NCBI GenBank assembly: GCA_003116975.1
Contig: BGKB01000107.1
Location: forward strand, 1-64,000
Direction of reading: 5' to 3'
Source: Aurantiochytrium sp. KH105
Taxonomy: Eukaryota; Sar; Bigyra; Thraustochytrida; Thraustochytriidae
Length of the DNA stretch: 64,000 nucleotides
In this document: positions 39,653 to 48,849 of the stretch, piece after piece
How the letters are laid out: each line of letters starts with the position of its first letter
Numbering within the stretch: the first letter of the stretch is position 1
Made by a program: the position numbers and the translations under genes
The notes under the pieces: model-generated
The model's database searches: none
Seen by the model: only the letters and a program-made list of their open reading frames with translations
Told to the model about the DNA's origin: nothing

Positions 39653-40355
39653 TCTGACCATATGCACTGCCAATGGACGAGATAAGCGAGCAATTGCCAA
39701 GCAAGGCCCCAACCAAACCCTTCCCTTCCACCCCCCCGGACATGCAATTCCTGCTAGCCGAAGCGAAAGCGTATGCACGTGGAGGCCACGATAATACTGC
39801 CGAGAGGAAATGGCCTGTACATGAATGGCCCGCATGGCAAGTTTCTTCTTTTTATGATTAGACCAAAAATGATGATGATTTGACTTTTCATCGATTGGTC
39901 TTTGTTTGTTACTACATCTTGCGTCGCTATGGCGAGCCAAAGCGAAAGGGTATGCCGTACACGGATGGCCCGCATGGCAGTTTTCTTTTCTTCGATTTGA
40001 CCAAAAATGATGATGCTTTGACTGCCAAGAGGACATGTATGGTCTGTGCATGAATGCTCCGCATGGCAAAATTAGACCGAACATGATGAGGACTTGACCT
40101 CTCATTGATCGGTTTGTGTTTGCTGCTACATCTTAGCTTGATATGACCCTTTTTCCCACAAAAAAGTAAAAAATAAAGCAAAAGGAGCAGCTCATTCGCG
40201 CAGCGTGCCGTGTATCGGTTGTGATCGAGAACAGTCACCTCAAGTGCAGCGAATACAGCACACCCACTGAGAGAAATAATGTCAGAAACAAGGACAAAGT
40301 GTAAGCTATTCTCGTACTTTTTATAATCAATCTCGTGGGTTTGAAAAAACGACCT
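39653..40355. other. Convergent spacer with degenerate tandem repeats
   Basis: Between the 3' ends of the bZIP gene and the zinc-finger gene. Most of it is occupied by the degenerate repeat array listed separately. No supportable gene. Confidence 0.6.
39757..40140. repeat. Degenerate 100-180 base tandem repeat, about three units
   Basis: Shared blocks recur in the same order: GAATGGCCCGCATGGCAAGTT (variants near 39822, 39964 and 40050), a GACCAAAAATGATGATG block (39863, 40000; GACCGAACATGATGAG near 40076) and ATCGATTGGTCTTTGTTTG (39889; variant near 40109). An AGCCGAAGCGAAAGCGTATG block occurs near 39757 and 39936. AT content is higher than in neighbouring spacers. Confidence 0.75.
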
Positions 40356-41678
40356 TCATGCGTCGTAGCGCCATGACTCGCGCTTGGCTTCGAGAACTTC
40401 CTTGTGAACACGACCCTCAACATGCTCCTTGAGCTGCGCCGCGCTCGTGTACTGTTTCCGGCAAACGTGGCAATACGAAGCCTTTCGTTCCTTTTCGACG
40501 GCAATGGCGTGTTCCTCCGTCTTGCGGTGGGCAAAGAGTCCTTCCGGAGTTTCAAATTGCGTCTGACATGCGCGACAAAAGCACGGTCGTTTGGCGGCAG
40601 GCGCATAGGCGGCACCGGCAGCAAGGACAACGTTTTGCCGATGTAAAAGCGAACGTGCGTGCATCTTCCACGCTGATTTGAACTGTGTGCGAAAAGAACA
40701 GGCGTCGCAGGAGTACTCTCTGCGTCCCTGCGATGGTTGGCCAGCCGTTGCGTGGGATTCCTCTGTTTGCGACTCGGGGCCAGTTGCCTCGTTACGGGGT
40801 GCAGGGTCTGGGAACGAAGTTCGCGCCCGCTTTACAGACTGGGATGCTGCCTTTGCAGCGTCTGCATCTTTCTTGCTCTTGCTCGAAGTCGAGGCGGTCT
40901 TGCCAAAGCCCACGAATCTGCTGATACCAGGCGCTGGAAGCATATGCGCCGGCAATTTGGGGATTCTTTCGAGATCCTCATCGTCATCGTCATCATCGTC
41001 ATCATCCGAATCTGAGACAGCTTGTGCAGCCTCCTTGGTCTTGGTCTTAGACTTCTCTAGATCTCCATCGCTGTCACTGTCACTATTGCCGTCGCTGTCA
41101 TCATCATCGTCAACGTCATCGTCGTCGCTGAGCTCCGCTTCTAACGCCTTAATCTTAGCATCAAGATCGTCAAGATCAAGTTCATCTTTCGCCGACTTGG
41201 TAGTCTTGTTTTTGGTCGAAGATGAAGGTCCAACATCGACTTCAGATGACGCAGGCGACTTTGAAGACGGCGAAGAAGAATCGGAGTCAGCAGACGAGGA
41301 AGACTGCGACCTCTTACGTTTCCCCGTTTTGGATCCTGCCTCTACTTTCGCTGCTGACTTTGTTTTTGCGATTTTCTTTGACGATGAAGACGGAGACGAG
41401 CTAGACAACGAGGAAGCAGAAGATGAAGACGACGATGTCGACAGAGCCCGTTTTCTGCGTTTCGCATGCAGCGCCTTTTCCTTCGATGGGCCCTCCGCCT
41501 GCTGCTTCTTCTGCGTCGTCGTTGTCCCAGAACGCGTCTGCGCCTCCACCTCGTGCTCTGTCGCCTTTTTCTCCTTCTTCTCGCCCTTCTTTTTGTCCTT
41601 CTTCTTGCTCTTCATCTTCTTTCTCATCTTCTCGCCACCCTCGCTCTGCGACGCTCTCCTCCTCGACTCCGCCGCCAT
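40356..41678 (-). CDS. U1-type C2H2 zinc-finger protein with acidic/serine-rich region
   Basis: 440 residues from the first ATG (41678). The N-terminal 85 residues are Lys/Glu-rich. A long Ser-rich and then Asp/Ser-rich region (DDDDVDDDDDSDGN and similar) covers the middle. Three CX2CX12HX5H fingers lie at the C-terminus: CDACSFRTQFKSAWKMH, CRACQTQFETPEGLFAH and CHVCRKQYTSAAQLKEH, each with a final His. This spacing is the U1-type (matrin-like) zinc finger, usually a double-stranded RNA or RNP contact in splicing or ribosome-biogenesis factors. LPAHMLPAPGISRFVGFGK is a conserved-looking link before the fingers. Nuclear or nucleolar location is inferred from the basic and acidic tracts. The exact orthologue is not identified. 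Confidence 0.82.
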   Translation of the reverse strand: MAAESRRRASQSEGGEKMRKKMKSKKKDKKKGEKKEKKATEHEVEAQTRSGTTTTQKKQQAEGPSKEKALHAKRRKRALSTSSSSSSASSLSSSSPSSSSKKIAKTKSAAKVEAGSKTGKRKRSQSSSSADSDSSSPSSKSPASSEVDVGPSSSTKNKTTKSAKDELDLDDLDAKIKALEAELSDDDDVDDDDDSDGNSDSDSDGDLEKSKTKTKEAAQAVSDSDDDDDDDDDEDLERIPKLPAHMLPAPGISRFVGFGKTASTSSKSKKDADAAKAASQSVKRARTSFPDPAPRNEATGPESQTEESHATAGQPSQGRREYSCDACSFRTQFKSAWKMHARSLLHRQNVVLAAGAAYAPAAKRPCFCRACQTQFETPEGLFAHRKTEEHAIAVEKERKASYCHVCRKQYTSAAQLKEHVEGRVHKEVLEAKRESWRYDA

Positions 41679-43227
41679 CGCGCTCCTCTCGCGCCGCGAC
41701 TTCTTCTCCTTCCCGTCTGCCGCCCGCCCTCGCCGCCCTGGCCTCCACTCGTGCAGAGACGCCACTTCCCGGGGACCCCCGTGTGCGCCATCCTAGCGCA
41801 CACCCCTCACGCTGCGCACCCCTGCATTCCCGGGTATCCGCCTCGGGTTTTTTCCTTGCGGCCAATCTGCGTCTGGCAGCTTGACAGTGAATCACCCCGC
41901 AACGTGGTCGTAACGAGCTTTCCCCAATACCGCGGACGAGCACGCAGAGGCCCTGTTAGTGTTTGTCTCTCAAGAAAGCAACGATCGCAGAAATGTCGGC
42001 AGTAAAAGAGGGAGAGGGCGAGTCTTGACAGTGCTTCTTTCAGGGAGTTAAAGCCATGCCCTGGCTGGCTTTCGCGGGAGTTCGCCGCTGCCGGCCACTG
42101 CCGGCCGGCCGTTCAGAGGCTCTCGCGCCGGCGACGCGTCGCGAGGCGTTCCCGGCCACCCAGACCGGCAGCGTGGGCGGCATCGCGGGCCTCCTTGCCA
42201 GCCAGCGGCGCGTCGGAAGAGCGAGCGCGAATGCCTTCCCCGCTCTTTGGCCTCCCCCGCGGCGCCGGCGCCTGGCACTTGGCTGCAGCTTTCCCGCTGC
42301 GCTCACTGTGGGTCCCGCTTGCTTCCCCCGCCCTCACAACGCGAAGCTATGCCCCGCGCTGCGGGCTCGCCCGCCACCCCTCTGCACCCATCCCCGCCTT
42401 CCCGCCGCCCCCACATACCGCCTGCGTGGGGCCCACAGCTTGAGGGGTGGGCTCCCACAGCATCTGGCCAGCTTTGCCGACCAGCTTCGCTGGACAGCTA
42501 CGCGCGCCCTCCGGCTTTCTGCCCTGCTTCCGCGCAGCTTCTCCGCCGCCTGCCGCGCCTTGCTGCCAGCTTCGCGCTGCTCCGCCCTGCTTCCCCGCGC
42601 TTCCCGCCGCCTCGCCTGCCCGCCCGCGGCAGCAGACAATCGCGCGGCGCGGCTCGGGGCGCCGTGCCAGGCCTGGCGCGCCAGCTTCTCCTGCCTTCCC
42701 CGAAGCGGTGGCTGACTCTTCTGGTGGCTGGCTGGCTGCCTGCCCGCAGACGGCCGGCCCGTGGACTTTCGAGTTGGTGTTATGATTATTCCAGCTATTC
42801 TTGCCACCGGCCCTCGCGCAGGGAAAGCAGGCGCGCCTTAGAAGCAGGGCGGCCACTCGCCCTTTGGGGCGGCGCAAGTCGGGAATGGCCGCGCTCGAAG
42901 TCGGGAATGGCGCCGTCGCAAGTCGGAATCCGCGCCTGCTTCTTCGGGGCCGCGGGCCGAGACAGAGACAGAGACAGAGACAGAGACAGAGACAGAGACA
43001 GAGACAGAGACAGAGACAGAGACAGAGACAGAGACAGACCGCCAAAGCAGAGGAGCTGCTGCTGCTGCTGCGCGGCGCAGCGCAGCGTGCGCGCGGCCTC
43101 TTGCCGCCCGCCGCACGAGCGCGAGCGCGAGCGCGAGCGCAGAGGCCTTTTCGACGCTTGCGCGATAGCTCGCTCGGTGGCTTGGTGGCTTGCGGCCGCT
43201 GGCTGGAGCGCGAGCACGTCTCTTGAA
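41679..43227. other. Divergent spacer upstream of the first histidine kinase
   Basis: Very GC-rich. It contains three CGCAAGTCGGGAATGGC-type words (42874-42935) and a GACAGA hexamer tract (42961-43036) just upstream of the kinase start. A frame on the plus strand runs through it into the kinase but has no ATG-based similarity to anything and is treated as leader. Confidence 0.5.
42961..43036. repeat. GACAGA hexanucleotide microsatellite
   Basis: About 13 uninterrupted copies, 190 bases before the histidine kinase ATG, so it probably lies in the promoter or 5' leader. Confidence 0.95.
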
Positions 43228-45768
43228 ATGGAGACACCCGCGACCCTGGACGCCGCTACCGCCGCCGACCTGGACGCGAACGTGGACACGGCCAGCGACC
43301 GCGTCGAGACGCTCGCGCACGAGACGCGGAGGCTTCCGGAGGTGGCAGACGGGATGGAGAGGGACAAGACGGCGGCGCCGGAGGCGGCCGAGGATCTGCC
43401 CGAACTGCCTGTGACTGCCGAGACCGTGCGTAAGCTGCAGGAGCAGAACCGCGCGCTCGTTGCCGAGGCCAAACGACTCCGAGCGCACCGCAACGCCATG
43501 GCCACGGCGCTGAACGGCGCAAGAGTGCCCATTTGCAGACACAAGGGCGACAAGCGTAAAACTCTCGAATGGGGCAACAATGTGTTTTGGGAAAAGGTGA
43601 ACAAGCGCAACCTTTCCGAAAAGGTTAAAGTCGGCGCCTCGCTCATTGACGCTGGATGGCCCGTCATTGGCGGCAAGGATTCCTTTAGCTGGTACGAGAT
43701 TGGACCCGACGGGGGCGACATCAAACTCGGGTCTCTCATGGAAGACGAAGATTACTTTGACGAGGTGGGCACGAGCAGTCTCGATGCACAAACGGGCGTT
43801 CGCGACGAGGCTGATTCCCAAACGGGCGAGCCAGAGACCAACGAAGATACCGCGCATACGCAAACCGCTTCCGGGAAATTGGCGCAGACATTCGCCGTCG
43901 GTTTCTGGACGCCATCACTCGAGACGACGGGAAGTCTCACCCGGGCGGCGCTTCTGGACCTCCTGGCAGGCTCGACGTTGCCCGCCGTCGTGGCTTACTT
44001 GGACCGCGATGGTATCTACCGTTTCGCGAATTCGTCCTACTTGGAGTTTGTGCAGCAGCCCCGCGTTCTTGGCTTGCATTACAAGGACGTCCTACCCGGT
44101 GCCGTGGTCAAGATCATTGAGCCACGGCTCACACGCGCACTCGCGGGGGAAGCACTCTCCCATCAGTCGACCGTTCCACGCCCTGATGGAAAGCGCGACG
44201 AGAACGGCGAGGTCATATACCAAAACTACGAAGTGCGCACTGTGCCAGATTTCCGAAATGGCGGCGTGCAGGGCTGTCTTATTGTTGCTCTCGACGTGAC
44301 GGAGCGCGCCAAGCAGGAAAAGGCATTGTTGAAGGCCAAACATGAAGCCGAGGCTGCGAGCAAGGCCAAGTCCGAGTTCCTTTCTGTCATCACGCACGAG
44401 ATTCGGACACCGCTGGTTGCCGTTCTTGGCTTTGCGGAGCTCTTGGAGAAGACGACGCTCGCCAAACCGCAGCGCGACATGCTCAAACAGATTGAGAGTT
44501 CGGGCGAGCTTCTCTTGCAGCTCCTCAACGACATTCTCGACATGGCAAAGATCGAGGCCGGCAAACTCGAGCTTGAGCAGGGCGAGGTCAAGCTCTTTAC
44601 GCTTTTGAAAACAGTGCACGATATCACGAGCGGGCCGGCGCAGCGCAAACAACTTGAGTGGAACCTAGAGATTGGCGACTGCGTCCCTGCTGAGCTGATC
44701 GGAGACCAGGCGCGCTTCTCGCAGATCCTGCTCAACCTGTTGGGAAATGCAGTCAAGTTCACCCCTCGCGGTGGGCGTGTTACGCTTCGGGCTGCTGGCA
44801 TCGCGCAAACTGCAGCGTTGCCCTACAGTGATCTCCGTTCGCCCTCGAGCTCACGGAGCAACAGCACCTGCAGCATGAATTCGGGTGTTCGCGACATTAG
44901 TGTGAATCGAGCAAAGCGGCATCGCACGAGCTCGACAGCGGGTGCCATCGACACACTCGTGCTTGAAGTGCAGGACTCTGGCATTGGCATTGCCCAAGAA
45001 AAGCTGGACACTGTCTTTGAGGCCTTTACACAGGCCGAATCGAGCACAACACGAAAATATGGTGGCACAGGTCTTGGTCTGCAGCTTTGCAAGCGCCTCG
45101 CTGCTCTTCTCGGGGGTGATCTCTCCGTGCACTCGGAGCTGAATGTCGGTAGCGTCTTTCGCGTGACGGTACCCATTCGCGTGGAGCGCGATACCGAGTT
45201 TTTGCCCTCGGGTCTTGTCACTCAAGAGTACCTTACCCAGGGCGCGGCTTCGGAAACCATGAACGAGCAGTTTGGCGCCCTGCTCGACCAGTCTGATGCG
45301 GCGAGCGCGGCGCCTACTCCCATGGACTTGAATGTGTTGCTTGTGGAAGATACGCCGGTGAATCAGGTTATTATGCGACGTTTTCTCGAAGCAGCGGCGG
45401 TTGTGGTTGACACGGCTGATCACGGCGAGGAAGCCTTGCATAAATTCAAGGCAACGTGCGAGGGCGTGGGCCGGCCTTACGACCTCATTTTCATGGACAT
45501 TCAAATGCCCGTCATGGACGGTTTCGATGCGACGCGAAATATTCGCAAGATCGAGCAAGAGGCAGGCCTGGACCCCGTGCCCATTGTGGCCCTCACCGCG
45601 TTTGCGGTAAAGTCGGACCTGCAGCGCTGCCTTGAGGCTGGATGCGACAGATTTCTCATCAAGCCAGTGAAGCGAAAGGACTTGCTGTCCGCCATTTCCC
45701 AATACTCTCAGGGCCCGGGAATGGGGACACTACCGTCATCCTCTTCGGGTGATTCGTGCTCGGCATGA
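43228..45768 (+). CDS. Soluble hybrid histidine kinase 1 (PAS-HisKA-HATPase-REC)
   Basis: 846 residues from ATG 43228. A helical N-terminus precedes a PAS-like segment (WGNNVFWEKVNKRNLSEKV) and a second PAS domain (LPAVVAYLDRDGIYRFANSS to LDVTERAKQE). HisKA carries the phospho-acceptor His390 in SVITHEIRTP. The HATPase_c domain shows the N box (NLLGNAVKFTPRGG), G1 (QDSGIGIAQEKL), the F box (FEAFTQAESS) and G2 (KYGGTGLGLQLCKRL). A Ser-rich insert lies inside this domain between the N and G1 boxes. The receiver domain at the end has VLLVEDTPVNQ, the acceptor Asp757 in FMDIQMPVMDG, and LIKPVKR with the conserved Lys. No transmembrane segment, so a cytosolic sensor; the PAS domains may bind a cofactor or small ligand, not identifiable here. 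Paralogous to the kinase at 48850. Confidence 0.95.
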   Translation: METPATLDAATAADLDANVDTASDRVETLAHETRRLPEVADGMERDKTAAPEAAEDLPELPVTAETVRKLQEQNRALVAEAKRLRAHRNAMATALNGARVPICRHKGDKRKTLEWGNNVFWEKVNKRNLSEKVKVGASLIDAGWPVIGGKDSFSWYEIGPDGGDIKLGSLMEDEDYFDEVGTSSLDAQTGVRDEADSQTGEPETNEDTAHTQTASGKLAQTFAVGFWTPSLETTGSLTRAALLDLLAGSTLPAVVAYLDRDGIYRFANSSYLEFVQQPRVLGLHYKDVLPGAVVKIIEPRLTRALAGEALSHQSTVPRPDGKRDENGEVIYQNYEVRTVPDFRNGGVQGCLIVALDVTERAKQEKALLKAKHEAEAASKAKSEFLSVITHEIRTPLVAVLGFAELLEKTTLAKPQRDMLKQIESSGELLLQLLNDILDMAKIEAGKLELEQGEVKLFTLLKTVHDITSGPAQRKQLEWNLEIGDCVPAELIGDQARFSQILLNLLGNAVKFTPRGGRVTLRAAGIAQTAALPYSDLRSPSSSRSNSTCSMNSGVRDISVNRAKRHRTSSTAGAIDTLVLEVQDSGIGIAQEKLDTVFEAFTQAESSTTRKYGGTGLGLQLCKRLAALLGGDLSVHSELNVGSVFRVTVPIRVERDTEFLPSGLVTQEYLTQGAASETMNEQFGALLDQSDAASAAPTPMDLNVLLVEDTPVNQVIMRRFLEAAAVVVDTADHGEEALHKFKATCEGVGRPYDLIFMDIQMPVMDGFDATRNIRKIEQEAGLDPVPIVALTAFAVKSDLQRCLEAGCDRFLIKPVKRKDLLSAISQYSQGPGMGTLPSSSSGDSCSA

Positions 45769-47635
45769 GCCGGCTCCGTCAACTTTGTGCTGCGGCTAGC
45801 GCGGTCTCCCTGCATGTCCCGAATGGCCGGCCACATGGCTGCTTGCCTAGCTCTTTGCTTAGCTGTTCCTTGCACGTGCAGGGCAGCTTGTGAGACGGGT
45901 GAGAACTCGCGCACGCTCAATTTTCCCGTTTTCCCACAGGGACTGAACAGCTGGATCACTCCAGGCTCATTCACGTACGTCTGAGAGGATGCAGCGCCCA
46001 TCGCTGCTCTTACTTTATCAAAGTATTACCCGCATTGATCGGGTTGGGCAATTCGGACGAGGATGAATTGTCGGTGTTTTCCATGTCCTTCACTGGCCCG
46101 CATCAGACGTAGGTTTGGCGGGCAAGCAACCCGGCGCCGTCTGTTCATCGTCACAAAGGTGCACGCAAAACACGTTTGTCCCCGACGATCACTTTGTCTG
46201 CCTGGGATTTTTTTCTTACTTCTTCTCCCTAAATTTTGTTTTCCCACGACTCAGGGTGATTGCTCACCACCCCATCCATGTTTGCTCGCCTCGCTTCATG
46301 GCGCGCCTCTTCGTAGACCACCACTCGGTTGCTGGGACGAGTTCCCAGTGATGTTTCCTGCTTCTTCTTTTCTTCATTTTTAATAACCCCTTTGTGTACG
46401 AATACATATATTTTCCCTTCTCTCACCTTTTCTGCTCACGCGAGACGAGAGAAGGGTCATCGCTCAAGTCCCCATCGTGTCCGGCGGGGACCAGTCTCGA
46501 CGCGTGCGCACGCAGGCCTGTATTCCCTGGTTAACTTGGTCCCGAGCTCGCATTCGATCATGAGCTCGCTCTCTCCCTACGCGGTCGGGTCGGTGCGGAC
46601 GGCGGGTCTTCTCACCGCGCGCCAAGCGCGTGCGCGCGCTCGTTCGGGACGCCCGCCCGCGCCCCGCCGGGCCTCGCTCTCAGAAGCAATCGCGAGGGCT
46701 GTGCAAGAAAAAGGAGAAAAGAAAAAGAAGTCTCTTTGCCTGACAGTGAGGCTGCGGCGAAAGACGCTCTCTCGCGAGCAAGCGAGAGAAAGAGATGGAC
46801 CCACCCGCCTCTAACCCCGCCCCGCCTGCGACTTGAAGCCGCGCGCGGCGGCTCGATGCGACGCGACGCGCTGCAACGCGCTGCGATGCGCTGCGACGCG
46901 ATGCGAGACCTCGGTGGCGGCAGATGGGGCTCGGCGCGGCGCGAACGAAGCCCGCGCGAACTGCGCAGAACTGTGGCGCTTTGGCACGCAAGGTGTTGCG
47001 AGCGCATGCGAGGCTTCCCGGGGCCTCCCCTCCCTGCATCCCTCCGCGCCCCGCGCCAACACGTCGCGCGAGGGCGTGGGCCTCGCGCAGCCCGCGCCGT
47101 GCCGCGAGCCCGGCGCGCGGCAGCTTTCCCCCGCGCGCCCTGCCTGCGGTGGCGGGCGGCGTGGCGAGGCGTGGCGTGGCATGCGGGGCGGTATCTTGGG
47201 GCTGGATTTTGAGACATCGTTTTGGCGCGCACGTGCCCTCGCAGGCCGACCGAGCCTGACGCTCTGTCTCCGGCTCTCGCGCGCGGGCGCGGCGAGCACG
47301 CGGCTGCGGCGCGCGTCGCGGCGGGCGGTTGCGCGGAGAGGCCCCTCGCCTGACGCCTCGCGACCGCGGCCTCGACTCGCGGCGTGTGATGGCGGCTGGT
47401 TGACGTCTTGTCGCTCGTGTCATCTCATCGTGTCTCGTGACAGCAGCATCAGCCAACCAGTCTCCGTCGTGCAGCACCGCGACACGAAGAATCGCGCGCG
47501 CGCGCGCGCTCGCCCCCGCGCGCCTCCGCCCGACCGCGAGCGCGCCGCGGAAAGGCGCCGCGGCAGGGCGCGTTCGCAGCGCCGGGCTTCGAGCCGCGCG
47601 TTGCTGATGCTCGCTGCGAGAGGAAGACGTGGGAA

Positions 47636-47672
47636 AAGAAGAAGAAGAAGAAGAAGAAGAAGAAGAAGAAGA
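47636..47672. repeat. GAA trinucleotide microsatellite
   Basis: About 12 uninterrupted copies, purine-only on the plus strand. Confidence 0.95.
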
Positions 47673-47855
47673 GGCAGGGCGGGGCAGGCCAGGGCGGGGC
47701 AGGCAAGGGCAAGGCAGAGACGCAGAAAGCGCCTGGGAAAGGCGAATGAATAAACCAGGATTCTTTCTTCTGGCAGTGGCAGGCAGCCAAAGGACCAGGC
47801 GAGCCAGCGAAAGGAAAGGAAAGGAAACTTATCCAAACGAAAACAGAAAGAACAG

Positions 47856-47988
47856 GAAAAGAAAAGAAAAGAAAAGAAAAGAAAAGAAAAGAAAAGAAAA
47901 GAAAAGAAAAGAAAAGAAAAGAAAAGAAAAGAAAAGAAAAGAAAAGAAAAGAAAAGAAAAGAAAAGAAAAGAAAAGAAAGAAAAGAAA
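47856..47988. repeat. AAAAG pentanucleotide microsatellite
   Basis: About 26 copies with slight variation at the 3' end. The plus strand is purine-only for more than 130 bases, the longest such tract in the window. Confidence 0.97.
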
Positions 47989-48400
47989 GGAACTCACATC
48001 AAACATCAAACCAAAATTCAAACACCGCCAAAAAATAAAATAAAAAGTATTGACCAGGCCAAGTTCAAATCAAACTCCAAACGCACCTTCCCTCCCTCCC
48101 GCGCACGTCGAGCGAGCCGCCGCGAGCCCTGGTTCCGCGCGCCGCGCCCGCGCTCGCGCCCTCCCTCCGCGCCCGCTCCCTCCGCGCCCGCCCGCGCCCG
48201 CGCGCACGAGCACACGCACGCACGCACGCACGCTCGCACGGCCGCGCGGCCGCGAGCGAGCGAGGGCCAAAGGCGCGAGGAAGAGCGGAGGCAGGCGGGC
48301 GGGCGTCCGGCCGGACGGCCGTAGCGTTTCGGCTACGAGGCCGCTAGCGCGCGCGCCTGCGGACGGGCGGAGTGGACGCCGCACACAGAGCAGACTGACA

Positions 48401-48401
48401 G

Positions 48402-48433
<32 letters not shown>

Positions 48434-48434
48434 C
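48401..48434. repeat. AGGC tetranucleotide microsatellite
   Basis: About eight copies. The same unit recurs at about 55136-55158 and 56523-56550. Confidence 0.9.
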
Positions 48435-48730
48435 GACCCGCCGCCGCAGCCGCCGCCGCCGCCGCCGCGCGCTCGCCCGCGCGTCGTCTTCCCCTCCGTC
48501 CCTCTCTCTCTCTCTCTCGCTCCCGCACTTTTTGGGGCGTCGATCGTCATCGCGCGGCAGACGACGCGCCCCGCCCGGGAAGCCTGACCTGAGTTGACTT
48601 GCCTGCCATCCGTTTATCCATCCCGTCGGGTCCCGTCTCGTCTCGCGCAGCCGAGCCTGCTTGCCGGCCGGCCGGCCGGCGCCTCGTGGCTGGAGCCCCT
48701 TGCTCCGCGCCCTCGCCGCCGGAGCCGTCA

Positions 48731-48759
48731 GCTAGCTAGCTAGCTAGCTAGCTAGCTAG
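48731..48759. repeat. GCTA tetranucleotide microsatellite
   Basis: About seven copies; the unit AGCT/CTAG is self-complementary, so the tract can fold on itself. It lies 90 bases before the second kinase ATG. Confidence 0.9.
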
Positions 48760-48849
48760 GCTGGCTGGCTGGAGCGCGCGAGAAGATAGATCGATCGACT
48801 CGCGTAGGCGAGCGAGGAGGGCAAAGGCACCAATCATCATCGTATCATA

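Larger units (their letters stand above)
45769..48849. other. Three-kilobase repeat-rich spacer between two histidine kinase genes
   Basis: No supportable gene. It has TGCGACGCGATGCG-type degenerate repeats (46853-46906), a GAA tract (47636-47672), a long AAAAG tract (47856-47988), an AGGC tract (48401-48434) and a GCTA tract (48731-48759). The end is the leader of the second kinase. Base composition swings from GC-rich to purine-rich within short distances. Confidence 0.55.

Noticed and set aside
40678..41796. 372-codon plus-strand frame opposite the U1-type zinc-finger gene
   Set aside because: Ser-rich antisense of Asp/Ser/Lys-rich coding sequence; the minus strand has three intact zinc fingers.
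42961..43036. Regular short repeats considered as a CRISPR-like array
   Set aside because: Uninterrupted hexamers with no spacers in a eukaryotic upstream region.
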